DNA of 60,000 nt, from positions 11,942,983 through 12,002,982 of the forward strand of contig NC_087077.1 in the NCBI RefSeq assembly GCF_026151205.1, in the 5' to 3' direction. The stretch comes from Bolinopsis microptera (Eukaryota; Ctenophora; Tentaculata; Lobata; Bolinopsidae). A program made the position numbers and the translations under genes. Below the pieces are notes generated by a model, which had not been told where the DNA came from, searched no databases, and saw nothing but the letters and a program-made list of their open reading frames with translations. This document shows positions 1 through 12,380 of the stretch, piece by piece (position 1 is the stretch's first letter; the number at the start of each line of letters is the position of its first letter).

Positions 1-447
1 TGTCATAATAATAACTTTGCGGAGGAGGTGGCACGAGCGGACGACATGTGTGCCATACAACTAACTAACAGCCCAACACAATCGAGAGTGAAACGACAAA
101 ACTGCACAGCTCGACACTTACATATAGGGAGTTCAGAACTCAGAGAGTTGCGAAAGTAAGGTATCAGCTGGGGTAAGTGCGAGACGGAAACGAAGCGACG
201 TGAGGTACAGCGTGCGTGAAGACGGGAGCACGAGATATTAGATCACAACACGAGGGGTTATGGCAAATAAATAACTTTGCGGAGTGTGGGCCAGCAATGG
301 GGACTGAATACGAGAAGAAGGGGGAAGTGCGAAAGTGAGGAGGGGAGAGAGAGGAGCAGTTCAATACGCAGCGGTTAATGCAGTCGGGTAATTACCATTA
401 AACTAGTGTGGTGCGGCCAGCCCGTCATTGGACCCGGGCTGTTATGT

Positions 448-476
448 CACGTGACAGTGTCCTGACAGGTCACGTG
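448..476. promoter_or_regulatory. Pair of CACGTG E-boxes
   Basis: Two CACGTG hexamers, at 448-453 and 471-476, lie 17 bp apart. Each sits in a TCACGTGA core, the extended palindrome preferred by bHLH-zip factors such as USF and MiT/TFE. Function is inferred from motif and density only; no promoter is visible next to them. Confidence 0.35.
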
Positions 477-590
477 ATCGATATTATCAGAGTGCTGGGC
501 GTGTGTAGCCCGACATTCATCACCATGACAACAACAGCCCAGCTTGTGACACGCTCACTCATTGGTTCGATTGCATTTGACTGGTCTCCA

Positions 591-640
591 ACTGAAAATG
601 AGAGAGAGAGGGAGGGAGATGAGAGAAGAAGACTGAGAGA

Positions 641-688
<48 letters not shown>
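591..688. repeat. GA-rich microsatellite
   Basis: This is an imperfect, then nearly pure GA dinucleotide tract. It explains the low-complexity open frames on both strands nearby. Confidence 0.9.
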
Positions 689-1722
689 GGAAGTTTTTAC
701 AGTGCTCCTCCGATAAGTGACAGATTGCTAATATTAAGTGTGATCTGCGAGTGTCATGGAGTGATGAGAGTTCAGATAACACTGCGACCCAGACATAGAC
801 TTGCTCTTCAATTACCACAATCAACAATCGGATAACAGAGCTGCTATAGAGCAGAGGGTAGTCAGTAGGTCCACCTATATAAATCATCAGACAAACTGAC
901 AAGATCAGTGCGATCCTCATCAGTCATCATCATCATCTTCTTATACCTTGGTAATTAAGTGCGTAGCTAAATATTGACAGAGGGTAGAAAACTATGAGGC
1001 GTCAGTTAGAGAAAGCAGAGTGTAATGATTGAACCGATGGTTAGAGGTCAGGTTGTAGACCTATCAGCGAGCCTGGCAGCTCTGAACAGCAGCCTGGAGG
1101 TCGCCCTTAAGATTGGTATTAATCCTCAAGCTATGTTTTGTGGTAGGGTGAAAATGGGTCGACCTTTTAACAGAGACTCGTAAATAAGACCACTCTAGAT
1201 GAAATCTGTCTAATCTCCATATCTCGTGGCTTTCGAGAATACCCCTTGTATATAAATATTTTAAGGGAAGACAATAGACATGATAAGAAAATAAGCTTAA
1301 TAAATGAAAGTTCATGAGGGGCAATTAAAGGTGCAAATGATTTTATCTAAGACAGTCTGCTATGTGCGATTGTTGCAGACTGATACCTGTTGGATGACCA
1401 GTTGTTTCAAAGTTGACTATGACGACTGATTGTGCTCCCAAGTTTGCTCCACTTATCGTATACTCGGCAATTCATGGGTTAGCCACAGAGCCCACAGCTT
1501 GTCACTTACCATTTCTTTAGAAGCTAAGCTAAAAGGGCAGCATAAAAGGGCAGCGAAGGTGTCCTCAAACAGCTAAACAGATGATTTTTTGTATTTGATC
1601 TTTTTTTTCAAATCATTTAAAGCCACTCTAAATGTTTAACCTAAATATTTTATAAGTCAATTAATTTTCAGCTGTCTCCCATATATTTTAGTATATTGCA
1701 TTTGGACATGAAGGGAATCACA

Positions 1723-2062
1723 TAATGTTAGGCCTATATTATGATAATATTTTAGTAATCTGTCTCCCTTGAAATATTTTTGTAATTTTCGAGACACTTC
1801 AAATCCATTCTACCAACGTTGAAATCTATTTTTACCAGTTTTTTACTGCTTTTTTATTTCAATAAGTTTCTGTTACTACGAAGAGAAACATACAATGTTA
1901 GGCCTATATTATGATAATATTTTAGTAATCTGTCTCCCTTGAAATATTTTTGTAATTTTCGAAACACTTCAAATCCATTCTACCAACGTTGAAATCTATT
2001 TTTACCAGTTTTTACTGCTTTTTTATTTCAATAAGTTTATGTTACTACAAGGAAACGCAAGA
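1723..2062. repeat. 170-bp tandem duplication
   Basis: A segment beginning AATGTTAGGCCTATATTATG occurs at 1724 and again at 1894 with very few differences, giving two head-to-tail copies with a 170-bp period. It is AT-rich, has no open frame, and shows nothing that identifies it as a mobile element. Confidence 0.85.
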
Positions 2063-2858
2063 CTTTAAGATGTAGTTACTCCTAAAAGAACATCAGTGGC
2101 TTCAATCAACAACTTAAATAAGTACTGTGTAATGTATATCCAGTAACACTGCTGTCAAAAGCGTTGATGGTAGGCGAGCTAAGCAACAAGCATACTTCCT
2201 AGGATTATTATAATCAATTAGAATCTTGAGACGACCATTTAGAGAGAATAAGCTTTATAGCTCATGAAAAACGTGTTATGTATTAATGTTTTAATTGGGC
2301 ATTAGAACTGAGAACAACCAACGGAATGTTTACGAAACTCAGAAAACTAGAAAATAGCAGTAGTCTACTAGAGTTAGATTTACTTACGCTGTGATTTACA
2401 AAACATCTGACGTAACAAAAACTATCTGTTTCATCTCAACTCATATTAGTACTTGAAAACTTGCAGTTCACTAGTTAATACACACGTCATTCAAGCAGCT
2501 GAGTAACGCATTATATCATGAACTCTAAATTTGGAATTTAGTAAATTCTGAATGAACAGATATATTAGATACATTGTCAGGAGACTTTTAATGATTATGG
2601 TTACTGTTATTTAACATCATGTTTTAAAAGTAGTTACTCGCTTCAAGACACTTATACAATAGACTTGAAAAATGTTGCCACAAGTCTTCCGTAAATGCTT
2701 CACACCTCCAGAAGGTATAGTGTTATATAGTACAGTATAATTATGTCTACTTCATGATTCAAAATGCCATGTTAAATTGTGACCCATTAGACCACATCTT
2801 AAAACGTAAGACAAATGATCTTGAAAGTAGTATCAGAAGTCTTAAAGTGAACAGTTAC

Positions 2859-3431
2859 TCAATACTCATCTACATCTGAGATGAACGGAACGTGTAATGA
2901 AGATAAAGTTGGACGGACTCTGCCTTGTAAACGCTTGTTGAAAACTAGAAAATTACCGTTTACCTCAGCGAAGGTTTCCTTGACGGCAGACTTTTTGTGG
3001 GGATTAGTGTTCTTAGTTCTAATGTTATTTATATGATGCACTAGATGCATTAGATTTGAATTAAATGCACTGGATAAAGAAAATGTACCATAGTGGATCA
3101 TGATAAATTTCAGAAAAAGGTGTGTAAAATTACCGTTAAGCTCCGCCGAGTGGGAGTTTTCCTTCTCGTCAACAACGACCTCCGCGTCAGTGTCCCGCAC
3201 CACTTGTGCGCACAGTGATATCAAGTTGTGTAGTCTATCTGTGGGGAGGCGAGTGTCATCACCAAATATAGGAGTCATCAGAGTAGCCATGGCAACTATC
3301 ACTAATCGACTTTTGTAGTCATAGCAACTATCACTAATCGACTTTTGTAAGGACCGATAATCTTTCCATGTTATTATAAAAACTACTACACTTATTATAA
3401 TGGTGAGTGATAATTTCAACTTTATTTTCAC
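2859..3431 (-). CDS. Possible first exon of a type II membrane protein
   Basis: An open frame of 190 codons on the minus strand. Residues 1-7 are basic, residues 8-22 form one hydrophobic segment, and a charged, apparently lumenal stretch follows, which is the N-terminal layout of a Golgi or ER signal-anchor protein. A plausible splice donor (AACG|GTAATT) after about residue 99 suggests that only the first part is exon. A second donor-like GAG|GTAAAC lies further on. I cannot find downstream exons in the 2.8 kb to the left, so the remainder would have to lie outside the window or the frame is spurious. A 33-bp tandem duplication (about 3283-3349) lies within the frame and adds 11 residues. 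No family is recognised. Confidence 0.3.
   Translation of the reverse strand: MKIKLKLSLTIIISVVVFIITWKDYRSLQKSISDSCYDYKSRLVIVAMATLMTPIFGDDTRLPTDRLHNLISLCAQVVRDTDAEVVVDEKENSHSAELNGNFTHLFLKFIMIHYGTFSLSSAFNSNLMHLVHHINNIRTKNTNPHKKSAVKETFAEVNGNFLVFNKRLQGRVRPTLSSLHVPFISDVDEY
3283..3349. repeat. 33-bp tandem duplication
   Basis: The block ACTATCACTAATCGACTTTT with its flanks occurs twice in direct succession. The first copy begins with GTAGCCATGGCAAC and the second with the diverged GTAGTCATAGCAAC. It falls inside the possible minus-strand exon 2859-3431 and keeps that frame open. Confidence 0.8.
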
Positions 3432-6400
3432 TTGAAAATTAACTCATAATTGTCCTAATAATAACCGGACGGCACAATATAGCAGTTGAAATGTATTTGA
3501 GTGAGGTGTGTTTGAACGGTGGTTAGTTTATGTATGTGAGGAATGTTGGAGGAATGTTTCGAGCTAGACGTGAGATAAGCAGATTAAAATGCATGTCTGA
3601 GATAATGACAGCCCAGCTGTCCTACTTCTTCTGGCTTTACGTCACTGGATTTATAACTTTGCCCCGGATTTTATGCGTCACATTAACTTCAGAAAGCAAT
3701 CGTACCCATTTACCTATTTTTAAATACCCTGCTGGCAGAGTCAGCATGATTCTTGAGAATCTGGACCGTCTCTGATTGGTAGTTGCAATTTAGCCAGTGA
3801 AGAAGAAGAAGACTTATTATACGGACTTACAAGCCAACAGCAAGCAAGGCTGCAACACCGGAAATTCTCGACTGTCAGAGAAGGAGGGGAAAAAAGGAGT
3901 TGTTGGAATATTTCTTGACTGTCAAATCCAGACATGCAACGTGCTCAAAACGCCTATTCCCCGTCTAAATGACAGTATTCCACCGTAAACACCCGGTTTA
4001 AATTTTGGTTTTTTACTCCGTTTTTGATCACGAGATAAGCAGTCAAAATTTAGATCACTGAGAAAATAAAAAATTGCAACCTAGTAAATTATATTATATC
4101 AATGCTAGGTGAGATTTTTAAAGGTGTAGAAATATAGATAGCCTAAGCATGCCTTTACAAAATGGTCATGCGGTGTTGAGGGAGCCGCGAGTGCAAGGTT
4201 TGCTCTCCGTTATCAGTGAACCGCTCCCGGGTGGTGACTATGAAATAGCAGCGCTAGTCTGCATCTATCATGTACCGTTATTTTCAGGGTGCTGGATGAG
4301 CTATAAGGCTATATGATAGTTGCCGGTATGACTACACCTATTGTTTTGACGACAGTCTCTGTACCATGGTGACGGTGTGAGGTGTTACCATGGAGACGCT
4401 AGTGCTACCCTACCTGATGGTATAATCTTGGTCTGGCCGATCGTTGCTATGCTCAGGGAGGTAGCTACGTTAACGAACCCGTCCTTCTGCAGCTGGCTGA
4501 AAATATTCACCCAATCAGAATTGAGAAAAATGATGACGTGGTGGTCACGTGAGCACCCGACACGTGTGGGTTGCCATGGTAACGTGACACGGGTGTCCCG
4601 GCCAATGAGAGTTCGTGATGTGACACTTCACACCTAGAAAAACAGACTAAAGGTGCATGAGTTGAGATCCTGAAAATTGGGATATAATAAGATGATTTCA
4701 ACAGGGTTTTCTCCGTTCAAGTAGGGTCGCGGAGTGGGCAGGCCTGAGTGTCATCACCTACCGGAGCACTAAAACACCGTGCTCTAGCAGGTCGGGGAGG
4801 ACTAGAGTATTGTACCCCAACCTGGACAAGATAGCACCATACAGCCCAGCAAGCATGTAGCCTGTTCAGCAACATTATTTAATAAGATCTAGAAGACAAA
4901 CTGTAAGTCAGAGATTAGACATTTCGCATTGCAATTAAGGCATTTTTTAAAACTGATCGGATCGTCCCTTTGGATTTATCCCCATAATGAACTGAAATTT
5001 TAGCGTGCCTATTGCCAAAAAAAGCAGCTGGGACACATTAGTGGTGTTGAGATTAGTCACAGATCGAAAATTCTCGACTGGTCAGTGGTCTCACTAATCA
5101 GATTCTACTCAAAGATAAGTTTTACGATAATTTTTACTGCACCCTTGTATGACTACACATTGTGGCATACCGGAGTAGACGACCGTAGATTAAAGATTTG
5201 AAACAGGCAAACAATTTTAATATTAAATTTGATAGAAACACACCACATTAATTATCCTTACATAATATATTCGATGGGATAAAACCTTAAAATAAAATAC
5301 ACAACGCTAGCGTTCAAGTTGCACACTTCGGGATTCGTTTCACGGCAGCCTCTAAAATATCCGTTTCACGGCATCCTCTAAAATCTTGTTATATTATGAC
5401 AATATCTTCATACGTTACAAATAACGGGAACTGAAGCTGATAAGTAGTTGTCGGAAGGCAATGTTACTTAGTTGATATCATTTAATATCTATACCTTGTA
5501 ATGATCTAACTAGAGAACCCGGTCTAATAGGACATAGCCAGCACTATTACTTACTGCTGAGACTTGGAAAAACCCTGCCAATTTTATCAAGACATCATCC
5601 ATTTTTTAACGACTTAGCGAAAGCTGTCCCTGCTCTAGATTGAATATTCCAACTTGAACAAGAGCTAAGAAGTTAAGCAGATGTACCTAAGATATATCTA
5701 GAGAATCAGCAGAAAATTGTCTGATTTACTCCTGGGTAATAGCTTTCCATTTCATTATTATATAACTGTGGTACCATCACTGAGGGGAAATTCAACTTGT
5801 CAGTTAAGAGAATTTAAAGTCACTGCTTCAATTCGCACGGTTAGAAAGATTGATGGAGTATAAGCGACAAGATAACCCGTTCAATCGCCAGCTCAGGATG
5901 TCTTACCTGTAGTCATATCAACTTAGAAATCCTTTACTATAAACATATTGTTATTTATTTTATGTCCGAGAACCGTGTACTGTTGGTGTTATATAAGTTG
6001 AAATATCTAAACATAATTGCTTCCGATCTAGCAGCCGTAAACTGAAGTCGAGTCCTCTAATTTGACATCTGCTTGCTGACCGCTGGTTTACCCCACCGGG
6101 CGCATCTGTCAAGTTACCCTGTTACAGTTTGATAAAGATTAAAGACCTAAAAACAAATCAGCCAGTGATCTCTCTCCCGCTCTCTCTCTCTCTCTGCCTG
6201 CATGCTCGGGGATCATCAACAGTGTGGCCTCGACATCATAAATATCATACATCAAAATACGTATCTTGATGGGGAGCTGTGCTGGTGGGTTGCGCTGTCT
6301 AGACTGGAACTATTAAACTATTTAGTGGTTTTACTGGGGCTCTGTCCACTGAGTTAGCAGTAAAAGCACCATCTCACTGCTCTAAATAAGGAGCGAGGCA

Positions 6401-8116
6401 GCTTTTCAGATGCGTCATGTGACCGTATCCCACCATCAGAGCAAGAGCTAGAGATGCCTGAACTAGTTCTAGATAACTGCACTGTGTAACTGGGAACGAG
6501 GGGGTCCAGTGGAATCTGGCCCCGAAATTCCAAGAAATCTACGTAAAGAGCTCATTTTTCATAAAAAATCGTCGACCTTTTGAAGCCTTGATCATGTCCG
6601 ACCCCTGAACACTTTTTCAGGTCATGTAGAAATTAAAATGCAATTTTTTGTGACCACCCCGTCCGGCATGTTGGTTTAAAAATGGGTTTCCAGTTAATAA
6701 CATAACTCTGCGGAAGACTCATCCATGACAAAAAAGGGTTTAATGCTAACTCTTCCTGTTATTGAACAGGTAGGTGGTAGAGACCAGAGCGTATCCATCA
6801 GCACTCATTAAATTGTACATCTCAACCAGAAGAGCAGCCCATCTCTGTGCCTTCCCACTGCATTTTAAAAGGAGTATTAGTTAATGAGGCGGGGGTGCAG
6901 TGCTGGGTGTACCGTGCGAGGCTGGGTGCGAGGTGCACAATATAAAGATGTTGTTTAAAATGGCGTGGGACACAGGACTGGTGATGTTAGCTCTGAGAGA
7001 GAGAAAGAGAGAGAGCCGAAGTCAGTTCCAACTACCCTGTATTCTGAGAGAGGAACCCACCTGTGAGTTGAGAGTTTATCAGAGTCTTATCAGAGAGGGG
7101 TTGGTGTGTGAGTCGCGGTGGGTAAAGTTAGGCAATTAAATGTGAGCTTTACTAAGTGACACCCTCCTGTTTCCAGAGAATTAGATCGGGGACGGCACTG
7201 CTCAGCTGTTAGAGCGCAACCGCACACAGACTCCGCTCAACGCTCCAATCAGGGGCAGGAACCAGGCTCACGTGAGGTGGAGGAACCAATCAGCCGGCAG
7301 CGTTCCCCAGTCAACGCCCCAGCTCGTTTCCCATTTTCTAAGCTCTCTTTATTATAGGGCATGTCTGTCAGCACGGTGCGGTCCAATGGGCGGGGAGAAG
7401 CACTGTCACGTGACACAACCCCAGCAACCTGTAAGCATTTCATCAACTGGCCGGGCACGTCAACACACGTATTTCAAATATACACAACCGCCAGTACTCT
7501 GTTAGCGGGGGATGGAGTGTACACAGAGCGGTGCAGCTGCTATCTCACCACTAGTAGTAGCCACCCTCACTCCTGAACAATCCCGGTATCTAACAATGCT
7601 ACCTCCCCAACATAGCTCTCTCTCTCTCTCCCTCCCTCAGCTAGCTTAGCTCTTTAGTACAGCTAGAAAGGTGCCGAATACTCATACGGCCTCCCGCTCA
7701 CCAGCAGCTATGACTTGACGTACTCGGGACATCTGGTTTTGTGTCCTGAGAACTATTTGGAACACACTGAACATTTTCACTGTCCTCTGCAGCACTGACG
7801 ATGATTTAGTGGAGATACATGATAATTGTCAATTCAGGGTTCATTACCCGCACTAACTGAGCTAGGTCTTGACTTGACAGCAGTCGGACGGACTGAAATT
7901 AGTTTGGACCCGTGCTAGTCAGAGAGCTGTGCTCTACAAACCACCACACACGGTCACCAGGATGAGTTACAGCTCGATTTGCTGGTCGGTACTAAGTGGC
8001 CTGCTGTTTTAGAGTTTCCAATCCTTTTTCACTCGACACTCAGGGCGCTGTCTATCTCGAAAAACAAACAGTTTATAGTATTATCGTGTTATCAGATCTA
8101 CCGCAAAAGTTTCCAT
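3432..8116. other. Gene-free, possibly regulatory stretch
   Basis: No convincing coding region. Short open frames here lack homology, codon structure or splice signals that I can recognise. The stretch contains CT-rich microsatellites (about 6170-6196 and 7616-7640), four CACGTG boxes (4546, 4561, 7269, 7407) and a perfect X-box (4570-4583). Base composition is more balanced than in the AT-rich DNA that follows, as is common around invertebrate promoters. Confidence 0.5.
4546..4588 (+). promoter_or_regulatory. E-box plus X-box composite site
   Basis: CACGTG at 4546-4551 and 4561-4566 is followed after three bases by GTTGCCATGGTAAC (4570-4583), a perfect match to the RFX X-box consensus GTNRCC-N2-RGYAAC. 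It runs directly into CGTGAC. The same order of parts recurs at 8578-8606. RFX factors are known to bind this palindrome, especially upstream of ciliary genes; regulation of a particular gene here is inference. Confidence 0.45.
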
Positions 8117-8630
8117 CACGTGACTGAACTTGCTTGGTATTGGCTCCTTAAATCTCACGTGATTAGGGGAAGCGGAACTACCAGCGTTTAAACCACAGTT
8201 TTAATGGTCCTCTCAACAAGGAATATTCAGATATCGCTAACTCGGCACGTGTGGTAAATAACTACTTTCTCATTGTTTGGTACGAAGGCCATAGCGAGCA
8301 GATATTGGTCTAAGAGAAGAAGTGTTTACTGCTCTCTGATTACTCACCAATCCTGGAGATAGGGTCGCGTAATGGCAAGGACTCTGCATTTGCCCACGTG
8401 AGACTTGTAACTGATCATGTGACCCAGGTAACTGGTCACATGACCCTGTAACTGGTCATTACCGAGCCCTCTATCTCAGGCTGTAGGGTTGCGGTATCAG
8501 CCAGTGGTTGCACTGCTCTGCTCATTACCCACATTACAGGGGATCCAGGTACGAACACGTGGGGATGGTTATGAGACCACGTGACTCGTTACCCTGGTAA
8601 CGTGACCTGCAGAGCGCTGACAATCACGTG
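8117..8630. promoter_or_regulatory. Dense cluster of seven CACGTG E-boxes
   Basis: CACGTG occurs at 8117, 8156, 8246, 8395, 8556, 8578 and 8625, seven perfect hexamers in 514 bp, where a random match is expected about once per 4 kb or less in DNA this AT-rich. Several are extended TCACGTGA palindromes. GTTACCCTGGTAAC at 8588-8601 is a perfect X-box. CATGTGACC and CACATGACC variants lie between (about 8415-8450). This looks like an enhancer or promoter, but its target gene is not identifiable in the window. Confidence 0.5.
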
Positions 8631-11600
8631 ATTCGTCCACCTCCTCACTGGATCAAATACTCAGCAGGAAGTGTTTACGAGGACGGTAATAATCTACTGC
8701 TGTTGTCAAGGTAACTGGATAGTCTAGGGCGATCCACTGAACTTCAATTACATAATGCTCTCAAATGCTTAGGGTAGGTCCGGACTGAAGGCAATATTTG
8801 CTACACTAAAATAGCCCTATTTTACAGCGTACACTGGACCGAATACCCCGACCTAAACGTCTCCTATCTCTTTACCTAAGACTTAGAAGTCATGTACGAA
8901 CCATCCCGGAGCATTTGGTCCGGTTATATTGTGTAACCTAAGATTGAAAGCGGTGGTACAGTGGTGCATGCTTTGTTCCGGATCTTGTGACCGCTGCCCC
9001 TTTATCTCTATCATTTGACACTTTGACAAATTTTTAACAGGGCCCACAAAAATGGTGCGATAAGCGGCTGGGAGGATCTGTTTGCAAATAAAAATGACCC
9101 GTATGAATAAGTTAAATTAATGCCTTATCGACAAATCCCCGAAGATAACCATATTAACGTTACGATTACAATTCACCCGTTAAAACTGTTCGACGTTCAG
9201 AGGTGCTAACAAACAAACGCTTGGAAATTATTTTGGCGTTTTATTGCATTATTTTACTTTGATGACCACAAATTCTTATCAAACTGAGCTGGTGTTTTGC
9301 GGTATAAATCAAGTCGTCAAAACTTATTTTCAGTCGACTAAGAATTGCAGCATCTCATATTTTGCAGAATACCTCGTATTTTAAAGTATATTTACTAGAT
9401 CAGATCATCAGATCATCTGATCAATATTCAAAAATATATTGCTCATGGCAACAAATAAAAAGACCTGAGAGCGGTATACATGCGTCGTACAGTGTCCATG
9501 AGCTCATTTACATTTCTGTTTCAAAGCAAGATCATTGAGAACACAAGTCTCGGGGCTTGACCAAACTTTTAAGTTCCCAGATTATAACACTAAATGCATT
9601 GTATATATACACATCACATCACAGCACAGATAATGCAATCTCTACTAAGAGATGTTTACAGGACATATTGTTCAGAGTAGAGACTACACAATGTAGGATA
9701 CTGAGTAAAACTAAATAGAACACAGCCCACAGTATTTTCCACACGATTCATCTAATTTGAGCAGGAATCTAAAATCATGGCAAAATCACGAAAAGGTCAG
9801 AAATAGATAGAGGTAATTTCTCCAATTTAAGAGTCACAACCGTTATAAAATTATTATTTCAGTCGGTATAATCTGCATGTACAATCTACACAAGATAAAG
9901 CATCTTAGAATCAGGGGCCTTTAAAAAGCCAATAAATTTAAAAAATGTTATCCGTTTATATTACGTTAACTTTGAAGGCAATAAGAAACAATTAAAAATT
10001 CATGATAAAAAGTTCACTTAATTTTAGTTATAATATCATGTTTATTTAAATAAGAGTAACTACCTGACAATTAATCTGTATAGAAACTGTTTCCCCGGCC
10101 TCAACTCTGGCATAGAGCCCCGCTTCCTATAATAATGGGATACGATTAGTATAAATACCTGGCACTATCATTTTAAGTATATCAATGTATCATTTTAGGT
10201 ATATCTCAGTGGGTTAAGAAATCATAATTTGATACATTCTGTTATGTACAAAAATGAAATTATTGTTAATTATGTAATTATAATAGCTATTAGGTGTCTT
10301 TAATATTTGATTACAAATGCTGCCAAATAATACAAGCACTTGCACTTGTCATGATTCCAGTGCAGTGCAGGTAGTTATAAAAGTGGATTGAAACGACAAG
10401 TTGTTCAATCTGAAATCAGTTACTAAGGTAATTTTCACAAATATATTCTTCAAATTTGGCCTTTCCTTGGTCCCCTTTATCTTCACTCGGCCCTAGACCT
10501 TGTATGGCAAAACCATGAAGGAAATAGTGAGGTAGATCGGAGTGTATGGTAAATCTCGATCAAAGATTATAGTTGACAGTATTAAAGTAAGGTGTAGATA
10601 CGTTAACTAAGGTGCTCGACTAGCTTTTCTAACAGCAGGATACCGACTTACCTTTGTAAGCCGTGATGATCGACCTTTCTAAGTTGAAGCCTTTAAGTGG
10701 GCCACAAGGCATATTATTCTGATATTTCTGTTATTTCCTTCTTATAAATCAAGAGGCTTGCATATAATGAACATATTATTGACATGGGTGCAGAGTTATG
10801 TTCTGTAAGTGCTTTTACTTGGCACAAAGCAACACAGTAAAATTGGAGATAGTTGGTGAAATAGCTGAGACAGCAATATAAAAACATTGGTTCGAAACGT
10901 TTGGGTACAACTATTTCACAATGGATACTTTTGCACCTTAACTAATAAGGTACAGGTTGAGCTGCTGTTTTAAATTATATCTGTAGAAATGGAGCAGATA
11001 TAATATATTCGACTGAACGGTATGGTTCAGCCGAAATCTCTTCTTTATACATGTAGATGAATAAAAAGGATTTTTAATGCAGGTAAAAATCTTAACTATT
11101 TGATAGCTGGGACTCTTATCCCAAACTGGGCAAGCCATCAGAAAGATCCTGCAGAGCGAGTTTTAAAAACTTTGATGTTTCCACTTCTGTGCAGTTTACA
11201 TTTTGGTTCAGAAATCTAAAAGACATTTTTAGGAAGTATCAGACAACACTGGTAAGTATCAACAACACTGGTAAATGTATTCTATGATTATATTTAATGC
11301 ATTCCTATGTCCGTCTATTGATAGAGCAGATTATACTGAGTCAATCTATTTGTCCAAAAAGAAAATGTGCAGCTCTAGCGATGTTCTCTCTTCTTTCACA
11401 GCATTCTTTTAGGGTACTGTGGAGCTTGACTCATGGGAATTCATATTTTCTCAGTTCAGCCTCAGCTCAGGTTAGAATAAACATTTCTTTAGTTTTCAAG
11501 TTTAACTTTGCAAAATGCAAACAGGTTTTCCATAGGAGTGAGATCAAATTTTGGGCATCTATCACATTGGGTTGCTTGAGTAGGTGAATTGTCTAGAAAG

Positions 11601-12150
11601 TGGCTTGATTATATATATATATATATAACTCTAAAACTCTGGTCACAAGAGCAACTGCCTAAACGTGCAGAAGTGAAAACAAATAAATAAAATACTAGCA
11701 ATCCTTTAAATTCGCAATAAATAAGTTCGTTCAATGTCATTATATAATTCTAAAACCACATATATGTGACCAGTAAATAATTTAATTGGTCTATAGACTA
11801 CTGTATAAAATTCTCAATATAAACTTTTAAACAATAATAAATTAATTAAAAAACACACAACAACCTTTGGTGTGTAAGAATGATTAAACAGCCTCATTTT
11901 GACACAAAATATCTTCATAATATTATAGTATATGCTATAATATTAGAACTGTTAAGTTGAGTTCAGGTAACAGAATTTAACTGTAATAGAACCTCTGCTG
12001 TGTTATCCACTGTTGAGATGTAGCCATATCTTCGTCCGGTCTAACATTGACCCCGGCTCATGAAATATATGCTTCGTCCGGTCTAACATTGAACCCGGCT
12101 CACTAATCATAGGGATGGTGTAGTTATGGTAGTTGGAATATAATCAACTG
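8631..12150. other. AT-rich region without recognisable genes
   Basis: I see no genes or structured elements here except an AT microsatellite at about 11611-11627 and a 40-bp tandem repeat with the core CTTCGTCCGGTCTAACATTG at about 12030 and 12070. Open frames are short and have the composition expected of AT-rich noncoding DNA. Confidence 0.55.
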
Positions 12151-12380
12151 TTTAAAGTTTTATCTCTATTCGAAGGAATTCTTCTGCATCCTTTGTTATT
12201 TCCAGTGCTAGATCAAAGAACTCACGAAGTCTGCTCCATGATATCAACATTGAGTTCCCACCATAGCCTTGGTTTTTGATGTTGTGGAAAGGGTGTCTTT
12301 CAAGAAGCTCACTCATTTTGTTCCTTTTATCTGCTTGTACATCAGGACAGTCGGTAAGCAGGTGAAGTGAATTGATTGAT
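12150..12380 (-). pseudogene. Retroelement C-terminal remnant
   Basis: Read on the minus strand, an open stretch of about 70 codons contains HLLTDCPDVQADKRNKM followed by a Leu-rich helix. This resembles the zinc-knuckle-like tail (H..L..CP....R) that ends many non-LTR retrotransposon polyproteins. It has no start codon, no upstream reverse-transcriptase motifs nearby, and ends at a stop, so it is a fragment. The assignment rests on one short motif. Confidence 0.35.

Larger units (their letters stand above)
1..2858. other. Gene-free region with simple repeats
   Basis: I see no supportable gene here. The open frames around 408-920 run through a GA dinucleotide tract (about 591-688) and have no protein-like composition. 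Two CACGTG E-boxes lie at 448-453 and 471-476. A 170-bp tandem duplication is at 1723-2062. The rest is AT-rich without recognisable features. Confidence 0.6.

Noticed and set aside
408-920. Open frames on both strands around the GA tract
   Set aside because: They consist largely of Arg-Glu or Ser-Leu runs from a GA microsatellite and have no conserved sequence.
3283-3296. Perfect X-box GTAGCCATGGCAAC as a regulatory site
   Set aside because: It lies inside a possible coding exon and has no neighbouring E-box or CGTGAC, so I did not count it with the two composite sites.
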